Assembly (NCBI RefSeq): GCF_023656515.1
Contig: NZ_JAMOFV010000006.1
Coordinates: 4,481,735 to 4,545,734 of the forward strand
Direction: 5' to 3'
Source of the DNA: Clostridium swellfunianum
GTDB lineage: Bacteria > Bacillota > Clostridia > Clostridiales > Clostridiaceae
Length of the DNA: 64,000 nucleotides
In this document: positions 44,838-53,569 of the stretch, one piece after another
How the letters are laid out: every line of letters starts with the position of its first letter
Numbering within the stretch: position 1 is the first letter of the stretch
Notes under the pieces: model-generated
What the model was told of the DNA's origin: nothing
What the model saw: the letters and a program-made list of their open reading frames with translations, nothing else
The model's database searches: none
Position numbers and translations under genes: made by a program

Positions 44838-44851
44838 TTTAAACGCTTTCA
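44838..44851 (-). promoter_or_regulatory. CcpA (cre-like) site upstream of pckA
   Basis: Minus strand TGAAAGCGTTTAAA differs from TGWNANCGNTNWCA at one position (A for C). It lies about 40 bp before the start and downstream of a TATAAT at 44878-44883 (minus strand), as expected for a roadblock type of catabolite repression. Confidence 0.55.
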
Positions 44852-45135
44852 GTAAAATACTTGTGTCTACGCCTTTATTATAATGGCATTACAAGTATAA
44901 TTAAAATATATATTTTATATAATGTTCATAGATTTTATCTATATGAGAAGTTGCATATTACTATGAAAACTTAAAGTAGATTTCCATTGCCTATGGCTGT
45001 TTTACAAGGTTATTGTGCTTCGCAGCTTTTATAAGGCTTTTAAGGAACTGACACAAAATTATATTACTATTTCAATTCTGATAAAATCAGAGTCAGAACT
45101 TGATTAATTGACTGGGTACATTGACATAAAAACAA
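44852..45135. other. Intergenic region between pckA and the hydroxyacid dehydrogenase operon
   Basis: With its flanking sites this is about 400 bp without a gene. I see the probable pckA -10 (TATAAT, minus strand 44878-44883), AT-rich sequence and no ORF with a ribosome site. Nothing else is recognised. Confidence 0.5.
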
Positions 45136-45181
45136 AGTCTGGTTGAAAAATAACACTTAAAGTTTATTTTCCAACCAGACT
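45136..45181 (-). terminator. Terminator of the sigma-54-type operon
   Basis: AGTCTGGTTG (45136-45145) pairs with CAACCAGACT (45172-45181), and the inner A/T sequences extend the stem. Leftwards it is followed by TTGTTTTTATG. It lies 19 bp after the hydroxyacid dehydrogenase stop. Confidence 0.85.
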
Positions 45182-45199
45182 CTTTAACTATAGTTAACC

Positions 45200-46174
45200 C
45201 TATTTATTTACAACATTCACTGCATTTCCAGCAAGGAACTTTTCTAAATTATTCACTGCAACATCCATAAGTCTTTGCCTTGACTCTTTAGGTGCCCAAG
45301 ATATATGAGGTGTAATTATGCAGTTCTTTGCCTTTAAAAGTGGATTATCCGCCTTTATTGGCTCACTCGAAACAACGTCTAAAGCTGCTCCTGCTACCTT
45401 TCCGCTGTTTAAAGCTTCAGCCAGGTCTTCTTCAACCACTAAAGGACCTCTTGAGGTGTTTAGTATCATAACCCCGTCCTTCATCTTTGCTATTGTATCC
45501 TTGTTAATTATGCCCTGTGTGCTTTCAAAGAGAGGGCAGTGCAAGGATATAACATCTGAGTTTTCAAGCAGGGTATCCAAATCTGTATATTTCATTGTTT
45601 CGCAAACTAAAGCCTCATTTTGATAGGAGTCAAAAGCTAAAACCTTCATTCCTAAAGCCTGTGCTATTCTTCCTGTAGACTGGCCTATTCTGCCATAACC
45701 TATTATCCCCATTGTCTTACCCGAAAGCTCTATAAGAGGATAGTTCCAATAGCACCAGTCTGCATTGTTTTCCCATTCTCCTCTTTTTACAGATTCACTG
45801 TGTGCTCCGACATGATGGCACATTTCAAGCAGTAATGCAGTTGCCATTTGTCCAACAGAATCTGTACCGTAGGTAGGAACATTTGTTACTACAATTCCCT
45901 TTTCCTTTGCTGCTACAATATCTACTACATTATAGCCTGTAGCCAAAACCCCTATATACTTTAAATTTGGAAGTTTATCTAAAACTTCTTTTGGCATTGG
46001 GGTTTTATTTGTAAATACTATTTCTGCATCCTTTGCTCTCTCTATAACTAAATCTATACCACTTAAACTATAGGCTGTTCTGTCATATACAGTTAGCTCG
46101 CCAAGTTTTTCAATTCCCTCCCAGGTTATATCTCCTGGGTTTAACGTATATCCATCTAATACTACTATTTTCAT
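45200..46174 (-). CDS. D-2-hydroxyacid dehydrogenase (NAD-dependent, glycerate/hydroxypyruvate reductase type)
   Basis: 324 residues. Rossmann domain with GIIGYGRIGQSTGR (~156-169); catalytic triad R242 (NTSRGPL), E271 (SSEPI) and H290 (TPHISWA). It interconverts a 2-hydroxyacid and a 2-oxoacid; the family includes hydroxypyruvate, glyoxylate and phosphoglycerate enzymes. As the last gene of the sigma-54-type operon it probably handles an acid intermediate or the two-carbon product of the transketolase. GGAGG lies 11 bp before the ATG. Confidence 0.9.
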   Translation of the reverse strand: MKIVVLDGYTLNPGDITWEGIEKLGELTVYDRTAYSLSGIDLVIERAKDAEIVFTNKTPMPKEVLDKLPNLKYIGVLATGYNVVDIVAAKEKGIVVTNVPTYGTDSVGQMATALLLEMCHHVGAHSESVKRGEWENNADWCYWNYPLIELSGKTMGIIGYGRIGQSTGRIAQALGMKVLAFDSYQNEALVCETMKYTDLDTLLENSDVISLHCPLFESTQGIINKDTIAKMKDGVMILNTSRGPLVVEEDLAEALNSGKVAGAALDVVSSEPIKADNPLLKAKNCIITPHISWAPKESRQRLMDVAVNNLEKFLAGNAVNVVNK

Positions 46175-46223
46175 AAATAATTTAACCTCCTCTTAGCTTA
46201 TACTTACTAGCACATATTTAATT

Positions 46224-47135
46224 TTATACTTTAGCCCAAGCAAGATTTAATACTCTCTTTGCATTTGCAATTACTAAATCTGGATCTTCATCTCCAAAGG
46301 GTTTAACTTCGAAGCTCACTATAGGTCTTCTTTCTTCGCTTATGAAGCCTATATCCTTTAACATTCTTAAATACTCTACCATCTGGTCAACATCCACTTC
46401 TCCATTAGGGAAGCCAAACCTTGGGTGCTGGTCGCCGTATGCGGCCATTGACGGGTCTTTTACAACACAGTTTCCCATATGAGCATGAAGAATATAATCT
46501 TTAACTGGCAGCAGCGATTCCTCTATGGTTTCATGTATTTGAGGTATATGGCTTAAGTCCACCATAAGCCCAAAATTGTCATGTTCTTTTCTTATTTCTT
46601 CTGCAAACCTCTTTGCAAGCTGCGCTGGTCCTATTAAGGACTTCTTGTCAATATCATAATCAAATACTTCTAGAAGTATTGGCATGTTTCCTTTTTCTTT
46701 AGCATATCTGCATAGTTCCTTAGTTGATTTAACCAAGGCTTCAAAAGCTTCCTCTAATCTGTCCTCTGGGTACTTACCGCTCAAGAAGCCAAAACCTGCT
46801 GCATTTATCTCATAAGCCTCATCTATACCTTCTTTAAGAGTTTGTAAGGCCTTAAGTCTTTCTTCTTCCACCAAATGATTTATATTAAAACCTGTAGTAA
46901 GTAGTCTTGGCTGAGCTCCATATCCTACTGTCAGATAAGAAGTTTCTATTATCTTTTTTGCTCTTTCTCTTACATTCTTATCCTTTATCCAAGTGATTTC
47001 AACTGCATCGAAATAATCGTCCAAGGCTATCTTTCTTAACGTTTCTTCTATAGGTCCCTCACCCTTAATACAGCTTGGATATGCCATAAAATGAATTAGT
47101 CCTACCTTCATATATTTCTTGATTGATTCATTCAT
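46224..47135 (-). CDS. Sugar phosphate isomerase/epimerase-like TIM barrel, copy C
   Basis: 303 residues from the ATG at 47135 with GGGTGAG upstream; a longer frame would use a GTG at 47144 inside that site. TIM barrel of the xylose-isomerase-like family with LLEVFDYDIDKKSLIGP (~150-167), MVDLSHIPQ (~190), HAHMGNCVVKD (~215-225), HPRFGFPNGEVD and FEVKPFGDEDP (~278); these carry the Glu/Asp/His residues expected to bind the metal. It is closely related to copy A (50547), and both share DxHPRFGFPN, a motif I do not associate with a characterised enzyme. Confidence 0.75.
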   Translation of the reverse strand: MNESIKKYMKVGLIHFMAYPSCIKGEGPIEETLRKIALDDYFDAVEITWIKDKNVRERAKKIIETSYLTVGYGAQPRLLTTGFNINHLVEEERLKALQTLKEGIDEAYEINAAGFGFLSGKYPEDRLEEAFEALVKSTKELCRYAKEKGNMPILLEVFDYDIDKKSLIGPAQLAKRFAEEIRKEHDNFGLMVDLSHIPQIHETIEESLLPVKDYILHAHMGNCVVKDPSMAAYGDQHPRFGFPNGEVDVDQMVEYLRMLKDIGFISEERRPIVSFEVKPFGDEDPDLVIANAKRVLNLAWAKV

Positions 47136-47164
47136 TATACTCACCCATCCCTTTAAAAATTAAT

Positions 47165-48148
47165 CTATTTTAATTCATTAGAATAGTCGACAATTGGCTT
47201 AGGCTCCATAGCAATACTTCTCTTTAAAATCTCACGAACCTTATTTGCTATATTTTCAGCTGTTAATCCATATTTAGAAAGCAGCTGCTCGTAATCTCCC
47301 GATTCGGTAAAAGTATCTTCTATTCCAACTGCACTCATAGGTACAGGATATTCCTTAGATAAAACCTCTGAAACAGCTCCGTAAAGCCCTCCATATATGC
47401 TGTGCTCCTCTGCAGTAACTACAGCACCTGTTTCCTTTGCACACTTTACTAAAAGCTCTTTATCAATTGGCTTTATAGTATGAAGATTAACTACTCTAGC
47501 ACTTATATTATCCTGCTTTAAAAGTTCTGTAGCCTCTAAAGCCTTATGCACCATAAGTCCTGTGGCTACTATAGTTGCATCCTTGCCCTCTCTTAAAATA
47601 ACTCCCTTGCCAACTTCAAAGTTATAGTCTTCATCAAATATAATTGGCATATCTGCTCTGCTTAATCTAAAATATACAGGTCCATCTATGTCAATTCCTG
47701 CCCTAACAGCTTTTTCAGTTTCTACAGCATCGCACACTGATATAACCGTCATATTTGGAATGCTTCTAAAGAAGGCTATATCCTTATTGGCATGATGACT
47801 TGCACCATCATAAGAATCTGAAAGGCCTGCATAGGTACCGCCTATTTTAACGTTCAAGTTTTGATAAGCTATAAGACTTCTTATAGGATCACCTGCCCTA
47901 AGCATCATAAAGGCTGCAAAGGTATTTATAAAAGGTACTTTGCCCATTGTAGCCATTCCAGCTGCCATTCCAGCCATATTTGCTTCAGAAATTCCAACAT
48001 TATAAAATCTTTCAGGAAATTCTTTGCCGAACAAAATGCTCTTAGAAGAATTTGCTACATCTGCATCTAAAACAACTATATCTTTTCTCTCCCGCCCAAG
48101 CTTAACCAGTGCTTCACCATAGGCATCTCTTATTGCTTTCTTAGCCAT
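47165..48148 (-). CDS. Transketolase C-terminal subunit (split transketolase)
   Basis: 327 residues: pyrimidine-binding domain ~1-170 and C-terminal domain ~190-315. AFRDAYGEALV-type start (AIRDAYGEALVKLG), VGISEANMAGMAAGMA (Glu that activates thiamine), FAAFMMLRAGDPIRS and YDGASHHANKDIAFFRSIPN are clear. It forms one enzyme with the N-terminal subunit encoded upstream, moving two-carbon ketol units with ThDP. AGGAGG lies 9 bp before the ATG. The gene pair is separated by a palindromic element. Confidence 0.92.
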   Translation of the reverse strand: MAKKAIRDAYGEALVKLGRERKDIVVLDADVANSSKSILFGKEFPERFYNVGISEANMAGMAAGMATMGKVPFINTFAAFMMLRAGDPIRSLIAYQNLNVKIGGTYAGLSDSYDGASHHANKDIAFFRSIPNMTVISVCDAVETEKAVRAGIDIDGPVYFRLSRADMPIIFDEDYNFEVGKGVILREGKDATIVATGLMVHKALEATELLKQDNISARVVNLHTIKPIDKELLVKCAKETGAVVTAEEHSIYGGLYGAVSEVLSKEYPVPMSAVGIEDTFTESGDYEQLLSKYGLTAENIANKVREILKRSIAMEPKPIVDYSNELK

Positions 48149-48162
48149 TTACTGACCCTCCT

Positions 48163-48206
48163 GTATTCCTTATTCTGCACATAACAATTATTAATTGTTA
48201 TGTCCC
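48163..48206 (-). repeat. 44-bp palindromic element, copy B
   Basis: Flank GTATTCCTTATTCTGCAC (48163-48180), palindrome ATAACAATT-ATT-AATTGTTAT (48181-48201), then GTCCC. It overlaps the 3' end of the transketolase N-terminal gene: the last codons (His-Asn-Asn-stop) are read from the palindrome. Same plan as copies A and C. Confidence 0.85.
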
Positions 48207-49018
48207 AGTTCCTTTAACGCCTTTTCATATTCTTCATTACTTATAGGCTTACCATGCCAAATGTTCTTGCCCTCCATAAAGGATACTCCCTTACCCTTTA
48301 CAGTCTTTGCAAGTATCACAACAGGCTTACCCTTTAATTCCTTTGCCTTGTCCACTGCTTCTGAAAAAGCTGATATATCATGTCCATCTGTCTCTACTAC
48401 ATTCCAGCCAAAGGCGCTCCATTTATCCTTTAAGCTTCCCATAGGCATTATTTCTTCCACAGTTCCATCAAGTTGAACCCCATTGTTATCAACAATTGCT
48501 ATAAGGTTGTCAAGCTTAAACTTGCTCGCTGCCATAGCTGCTTCCCAAACTATACCCTCTTGAAGCTCTCCATCTCCCATCAAAACGTAAGTATAAAGAG
48601 ATTTTTTATCCTGTTTTGCTGAAGCTGCCATACCTACTGCCGCAGAAAGTCCAAGTCCTAAGGGACCTGTAGAAAGTTCAACACCGGGTGTCTTTTTTGC
48701 ACAGGGATGCCCCTGAAGCCTGCTGTTTATCTGTCTTAGAGTACTTAATTCTTCTTTTTTAAAAAATCCTTTTTCTGCAAGAACTCTATAGTATATTGGA
48801 GCAGCATGACCTTTAGCCAGCACAAACCTATCCCTATCCTCTGCTTTAGGCTTAGCTGAATCTACATTCATCTTCTCATAATAAAGCGTTGTTATTATTT
48901 CCACAGCGGATAGTGAACCTCCTGGATGCCCTGTCTGTATCTTGTGAAGAAGCTCTATTAAATCTATTCTAAATCCCTTGCATTTTTCTTCTAAAAATTT
49001 AACTCTTTCTGCTTCCAT
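48191..49018 (-). CDS. Transketolase N-terminal subunit (split transketolase)
   Basis: 275 residues, the diphosphate-binding half. ThDP motif GDGELQEGIVWEAAMAASKFKLDNLIAIVDNNG (~148-180, GDG...NN), the early HKIQTGHPGGSLSAVEI and FVLAKGHAAPIYYRVLAEKG. Split transketolases of this type occur in catabolic routes, including apulose-4-phosphate and sulfo-sugar transketolases, as well as in primary metabolism. Its stop codon is supplied by palindromic element B. GGGGG lies 11 bp before the ATG. Confidence 0.92.
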   Translation of the reverse strand: MEAERVKFLEEKCKGFRIDLIELLHKIQTGHPGGSLSAVEIITTLYYEKMNVDSAKPKAEDRDRFVLAKGHAAPIYYRVLAEKGFFKKEELSTLRQINSRLQGHPCAKKTPGVELSTGPLGLGLSAAVGMAASAKQDKKSLYTYVLMGDGELQEGIVWEAAMAASKFKLDNLIAIVDNNGVQLDGTVEEIMPMGSLKDKWSAFGWNVVETDGHDISAFSEAVDKAKELKGKPVVILAKTVKGKGVSFMEGKNIWHGKPISNEEYEKALKELGHNN

Positions 49019-49042
49019 TTACCCATTACCCCCTTCTATCTA

Positions 49043-49708
49043 CTAAAGTTTGTTTAATGCCTCCAAAGTCTGCTTAAGCTCTTTTATACAAAGGCTTGGA
49101 CTTGACAATACGGTACATCCGCAAATTTTCCCTATCACTTCCTGCAAATGTGCCATAGAAGCCTGTGCTAATATAACTACATCCTGTTGTTTTATTTCTA
49201 AAGACTTCTTTTTCAATATTTCATCATGATGCTTTATGTCACCAGCTTTAATTGCTGTATAGGCCTCAGGACATACTATTACCGAAATTTCCACTTCTTT
49301 ATTAAGCTTTTCTACTTCCCTCAAGAGCTTTGACTTTGTTGGTTCAATAGTACTATCTGCAGTAGCAAGTATTGTAATTTTAGTCCCACATTCAGCTGCT
49401 TCTTTAATCATTGCATCATCTATAGCTATAACAGGTATTCTTACAAAAGGTCTTATTTTTTCAACTGTTGGAGATAAGGTGGAGCAGCTTACAACCACAA
49501 CATCAGCATCAGTCATCTCAGCACATTTTATGAAAGAAAACAGCCTGTTCATATTCTCAATTGTAAACTCCCCTTTTTCTGCAGGGTCGCTGGCTAAAAA
49601 TTCATCTAAAGTATTTACTATCTTTATATCTCCCATTGCTTCTTTAATCTTTTCATCAAAGGTATTTAGCACACTCCTTACTGTATGAATCAATGCTACC
49701 TTAGCCAT
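49043..49708 (-). CDS. Asp/Glu/hydantoin racemase-like protein lacking the second catalytic cysteine
   Basis: 221 residues. The first catalytic Cys is present (VVSCSTLSP, C75), but the second position reads LAQASMAHL (Ala-Ser) instead of the Cys of two-base racemases. One-Cys relatives include arylmalonate decarboxylase and maleate isomerase-like proteins, so decarboxylation or isomerisation is more likely than racemisation. AGGAAG precedes the ATG. It lies between transketolase and a TIM-barrel gene in the sigma-54-type operon. Confidence 0.78.
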   Translation of the reverse strand: MAKVALIHTVRSVLNTFDEKIKEAMGDIKIVNTLDEFLASDPAEKGEFTIENMNRLFSFIKCAEMTDADVVVVSCSTLSPTVEKIRPFVRIPVIAIDDAMIKEAAECGTKITILATADSTIEPTKSKLLREVEKLNKEVEISVIVCPEAYTAIKAGDIKHHDEILKKKSLEIKQQDVVILAQASMAHLQEVIGKICGCTVLSSPSLCIKELKQTLEALNKL

Positions 49709-49722
49709 TTATTTTCACTTCC

Positions 49723-50550
49723 TTATCCGTAAATCTTGTTGAATATAGGTCTTAGATGCTCTACTGCACCAATTGCAGCAGACTCCTGATCTGGAATTTG
49801 GAAAATTTCTGTGCAAAAGGCTCCATCATAGCCCACTTCCTTAAAGGCTTTTATAATTTTTTCAAAATTCAAGCCGCAATGTCCTGGGTATCTTCTGTTG
49901 TTATCTGCCAAGTGTACGTGAATATTATACTCAGCATAGTTTTTAATGGTTTCAAACATATCCTTTTCTTCTATATTAAGGTGGAATATATCCATCATAA
50001 GCCTGAAGTATTCATTATCTACATCTTTAATTACCTTCACAGCTTCTTCCACTGTATTGATAAAATTTGTCTGCATAATAGTTACTGTTTCCAATGCAAT
50101 TTTTACTTCTTTCTTTCCTGCATATTCGCTTATATCCTTGAAAGCATCTATTGCATATCCATAAGACACTTCCTTAGGAAGCTCATCTGTGTACTGCCCT
50201 CTCACTCTTCCAATATTTATATAAGCACCAAGATAAGAAGCAAAGTCTATTATCTCCTTTACCCTAGCTCTTGCATTTTGCCTTACCTCTGCATTCTTAT
50301 CCATAAAGGAAAGCTTTTTCTGTCCAAATATTTCTCCTGTGCAAACAAGTACCACATCAAGCCTATTTTTTTCAGCTTCTTTCCTAACCTCATCCCAATT
50401 AAGCTCAAGGGGATTTAAGGTCATAAGTTCCACTCCGTCGTACCCTAATTCTCCAAGCCTTCCAAAGCTATGACTTAGCTTTCCTTGAAAAGCTGTCACT
50501 GATGGTACTATAGAAACGTCTGGTGTCGCAACCTGATAACATAGCTTCAT
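49723..50550 (-). CDS. Sugar phosphate isomerase/epimerase-like TIM barrel, copy B
   Basis: 275 residues, of a different subfamily from copies A and C. Landmarks: ELGYDGVELMTLNPLELNWDEV (~32-53), IALETVTIMQTNFINT (~150), MMDIFHLNIEEKD (~183), HVHLADNNRRYPGHCGLNF (~213-230) and GAFCTEIFQIPD (~245). This resembles 3-keto sugar acid or tagatose epimerase-type barrels with Glu-Asp-His-Glu metal ligands. The ATG overlaps the TGA of copy A (ATGA), so the two are translationally coupled. Confidence 0.8.
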   Translation of the reverse strand: MKLCYQVATPDVSIVPSVTAFQGKLSHSFGRLGELGYDGVELMTLNPLELNWDEVRKEAEKNRLDVVLVCTGEIFGQKKLSFMDKNAEVRQNARARVKEIIDFASYLGAYINIGRVRGQYTDELPKEVSYGYAIDAFKDISEYAGKKEVKIALETVTIMQTNFINTVEEAVKVIKDVDNEYFRLMMDIFHLNIEEKDMFETIKNYAEYNIHVHLADNNRRYPGHCGLNFEKIIKAFKEVGYDGAFCTEIFQIPDQESAAIGAVEHLRPIFNKIYG

Positions 50551-51467
50551 TTATCTCTACCTACCCTTCCCCACGCTTCATTTAAAACTCTCTTTGAGCC
50601 CTCTATTACTAGCAGCTCATCCTCATAAGGTCTTGGCTTTACTTCAAAGCTTACTACAGGCGGATTTTCTGTATTTAAGTATCCTATCTCCAGAAGAACC
50701 TCTAGAAACTCTATAAGTTCCTCCACATGATTTTCGCTGTTCGGAAAGCCAAACCTTGGGTGCATATCTCCATAAGCCTCCATGCTTGGATTCTTCACCA
50801 CAGCATTTCCTATATGAATATGCTTTATATAATTCTTTATAGGCAGAATAGCCTGTCTTGGACTTTCTCTTAGCTGTGGCAGATGGCTCAAATCCACCAT
50901 TATCCCAAAGTTTGAATACTCCTTCCCGACCTTTTCTGCATAACGTTTCACCAGTTCCACCGGTCCTATGAGGCTTTTTTTATCTATATCATAATCGAAA
51001 ACCTCTAGAAGCACAGGCATATCGCCTTTTTCATAAGCATAGCTGCAAAGCTCTTTTGTCGACTTAACAAGCGCTTCTAAGGCCTCTTCCTTTTTATGTT
51101 CAATATAATGACCGCTTAAAAAGGAAAAATCTAAAGCTTTCATATAATAAGCCTCATCGATGCCTCTTTTAAGCTCCTCAACAGCTTTTAATCTTTCTTC
51201 TTCATTTAAGGAATTTATACTGAGACCACTTGATAGAAGCCTTGAATGACCGCTGTAAGCACAAGCTAATTTGCTAGTCTCAAGTATTTTCCTTATATGC
51301 TCTCTTGCTTCTAAATCTTTTATTTTACCTATTTCAATAACATCAAAATAGTCATCAAGAGCAATATGCTTAAATGCTTTAAGCATAGCTTCTTTACTTT
51401 CAAATGAAGAAGGAAATGCCATGCTGTGAATTATGCCTATCTTCATAAAGGCCTTTAGGTTTTTCAT
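50547..51467 (-). CDS. Sugar phosphate isomerase/epimerase-like TIM barrel, copy A
   Basis: 306 residues from the ATG at 51467, with GGTGG 6 bp upstream; the GTG at 51485 would sit upstream of that site. It is a clear paralog of copy C: LLEVFDYDIDKKSLIGPVEL, MVDLSHLPQ, HIHIGNAVVKNPSMEAYGDMHPRFGFPNSENHVE and FEVKPRPYEDE. Keeping both in one operon suggests two stereochemical steps, or a heterodimer. No characterised relative is recognised. Confidence 0.75.
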   Translation of the reverse strand: MKNLKAFMKIGIIHSMAFPSSFESKEAMLKAFKHIALDDYFDVIEIGKIKDLEAREHIRKILETSKLACAYSGHSRLLSSGLSINSLNEEERLKAVEELKRGIDEAYYMKALDFSFLSGHYIEHKKEEALEALVKSTKELCSYAYEKGDMPVLLEVFDYDIDKKSLIGPVELVKRYAEKVGKEYSNFGIMVDLSHLPQLRESPRQAILPIKNYIKHIHIGNAVVKNPSMEAYGDMHPRFGFPNSENHVEELIEFLEVLLEIGYLNTENPPVVSFEVKPRPYEDELLVIEGSKRVLNEAWGRVGRDK

Positions 51468-51560
51468 ACATTTCCACCCTTTCACCTAGAATATTGGGAT
51501 GCCTTAGTTTGTTTAAAGCATCCCATAGTGATTCATTTACAAATTCTTAGTCTAAAGTTT

Positions 51561-53078
51561 TTATAAAGCTTTTTGTTCAGGAATAACCCTTTTTTTGCTA
51601 ATAAACTTCTTTATAAAAGGTGCTAGACAGAAGCCCATTATACAAACAATAAGTCCTATACAAATCTTGCTTCCAACAAATATGCTTAAGCTTCCATTGG
51701 ACATATCAAAGGCCTGCCTTGCATAGGTTTCTAGCATCGGAGTCAATACAAAGGCTAATAGAAGTGGTGCTGCTGGTATGCTGGCAAGGCTCATTAAATA
51801 AGACACAATACCCATGCAAATCATAAGTACAACATCAAACATACTGTTATTTACTGAATAGGTTCCAACGATACATACTACAGATATTATTGGCACCATA
51901 ACTGAGCTAGGCACTTTAACAACCTTCATCATTAGAGGTATACAAGCAAAGGAGATTAAAAGGCATATTATATTTCCAATATACATTGACCCAATAAGTC
52001 CCCATACAAAGTCTGGATTTTCTTTAAATAGCAGCGGTCCTGGTCTTAATCCCCACATCATAAGTCCGCCTAAAAGCACTGCTGTTGTACCTGATCCCGG
52101 AATACCTAGTGTAAGAAGCGGTGCAAAGGCTCCTGCAGCTGCTGCGTTATTAGCAGACTCTGCTGCTGCCACACCTTCGATTGCTCCCTTACCTATTTCT
52201 TCTTTGTTTTTATTTATTCTTTTCTCCATTATATAGGATAGAAATGATGCTGTAGTTGCTCCTGCTCCAGGAAGAACACCTATAAAGGTTCCTAAAATTC
52301 CAGTACGAACTGTTGCAGGCATAATTCTTTTTATTTCATGCTTTTTTAATACGCTTTCTCTAAAAGTTACTTTTCTTACTCCATCTGATTTGTAGTTATT
52401 TTTATTTACTACCATGTCTATAACTTGGCTGAAGCCAAACATGCCTATTACTAGAGGAATAAAAGCTACTCCGCTAAGTAGATTAGGATTTCCAAAGCTG
52501 AATCTTGGCTGTCCTATTGCTCTGTCTATACCAACTGTAGCTATCATGATACCTAGTGCTGTTGCCACAAGTCCTGCTTTGGGATTTTCGCCTAATATCC
52601 AGCCTATAGATGTAAGCGCCAATAGTATTAAAAGAGCAAGTTCTGGAGGTCCAAAAGCAAGCCCTGCATCGGCAAGCAGTGGACCACATATTGTCAAAAT
52701 TATTATCCCTATGGTTCCACCTACAAAGGAGGAAACAGTAGAAGTTGATAAAGCTGTACCTGCCCTGCCGTTTCTGGCAAGTGGATATCCATCCATAGCA
52801 GTACACACAGCAGGTGAATCTCCGGGTATATTTAAAAGTATTGCACTGAAAGAACCGCCGTACATATTTGAATAGTATAGTGCTGCTAACCCTATGATAG
52901 CTGTAGTTGGAGGAAGCTTAAAGGTAAGCGGCAAAAGCATTGCTACTCCTGACAAGGAACCTATGCCGGGCATAGCACCAACTACAAGTCCAATTATTGC
53001 GCCTATAAGTGCAGCAAGCAAATTTTGCATAGTCAAAGCTGTCTGAAAGCCATGCATTAGTAAATCAAAATTCTCCAT
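51561..53078 (-). CDS. tctA: Tripartite tricarboxylate transporter large membrane subunit, TctA family
   Basis: 505 residues, about eleven to twelve membrane helices. GLVVGAMPGIGSLSGVAMLLPLTF (~30-52) and GVLPGAGATTASFLSYIMEK (~265-285) are the repeated TctA signature loops, and YYSNMYGGSFSAILLNIPGDSPAVCTAMDGYPL is also typical. It imports carboxylates with the TctC binding protein using an ion gradient. Order tctC-tctB-tctA, all leftward, inside the sigma-54-type operon. Confidence 0.95.
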   Translation of the reverse strand: MENFDLLMHGFQTALTMQNLLAALIGAIIGLVVGAMPGIGSLSGVAMLLPLTFKLPPTTAIIGLAALYYSNMYGGSFSAILLNIPGDSPAVCTAMDGYPLARNGRAGTALSTSTVSSFVGGTIGIIILTICGPLLADAGLAFGPPELALLILLALTSIGWILGENPKAGLVATALGIMIATVGIDRAIGQPRFSFGNPNLLSGVAFIPLVIGMFGFSQVIDMVVNKNNYKSDGVRKVTFRESVLKKHEIKRIMPATVRTGILGTFIGVLPGAGATTASFLSYIMEKRINKNKEEIGKGAIEGVAAAESANNAAAAGAFAPLLTLGIPGSGTTAVLLGGLMMWGLRPGPLLFKENPDFVWGLIGSMYIGNIICLLISFACIPLMMKVVKVPSSVMVPIISVVCIVGTYSVNNSMFDVVLMICMGIVSYLMSLASIPAAPLLLAFVLTPMLETYARQAFDMSNGSLSIFVGSKICIGLIVCIMGFCLAPFIKKFISKKRVIPEQKAL

Positions 53079-53108
53079 AGTCTCAACTCACTTTCATTAA
53101 TTAAAGTA

Positions 53109-53537
53109 TTACAGAAGAGCTTCAAATACTCCTAGAGGCAGTGGAACTCTAAGCCAGAATACGAATATCAAATAAATAACAGCAGCAGTTCCAACTCCAA
53201 TGCTTATAGCACTCTTAAGAGTATGTTTCTCTATAAACTTAAGCCATACAAAAATATATATTGCCATAGAAACAACCATTCCCAGCACATATGAAAGCAT
53301 TACCATTGCAAGAAGAGCGGCGGCTGGTATAAATGCCAGCCAGTTAAACCCGCTAGGAGACTTATCTTTACGTTCAGACCAAAGTGCTGACAAGCAAAAC
53401 AGTATTGCCATGATGCCAGCGATTATAGGAAGAAACCCACCCCCTGGGCCTTTTCTAACCCAGAAGCCATAAGAAACTCCTCCTATTATCCAATATAATC
53501 CCATTATTATCGAAACAATATAAACAAACTTTTTCAA
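53109..53537 (-). CDS. tctB: Tripartite tricarboxylate transporter small membrane subunit, TctB family
   Basis: 142 residues with four membrane helices and WVRKGPGGGFLPIIAGIMAILFCLSALW, the TctB signature. TTG start at 53537 (GGGGTGA upstream); no ATG is available in frame near the start. It sits between tctC and tctA. Confidence 0.9.
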   Translation of the reverse strand: MKKFVYIVSIIMGLYWIIGGVSYGFWVRKGPGGGFLPIIAGIMAILFCLSALWSERKDKSPSGFNWLAFIPAAALLAMVMLSYVLGMVVSMAIYIFVWLKFIEKHTLKSAISIGVGTAAVIYLIFVFWLRVPLPLGVFEALL

Positions 53538-53569
53538 CCAAGGTCACCCCTTTTATAAAGACGCTGTGT

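Noticed and set aside
44829-45135. Possible small RNA or riboswitch upstream of pckA
   Set aside because: No known aptamer pattern, conserved helix set or terminator/antiterminator pair was found; only a promoter and a cre-like site.
46224-49018. Sulfoquinovose transketolase (sulfo-TK) pathway
   Set aside because: Split transketolase fits, but sulfosugar isomerase, sulfoquinovosidase and sulfonate exporter genes are missing and the importer is of carboxylate type.
49756-50418. 220-residue plus-strand ORF opposite the TIM-barrel gene
   Set aside because: It lies wholly antisense to a clear gene, is rich in Cys/Phe/Ile from the complement of that gene, has no ribosome site, and resembles no family.
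52414-52875. 153-residue plus-strand ORF and a 107-residue minus ORF inside tctA
   Set aside because: Both are out-of-frame readings of the conserved TctA gene, without ribosome sites.
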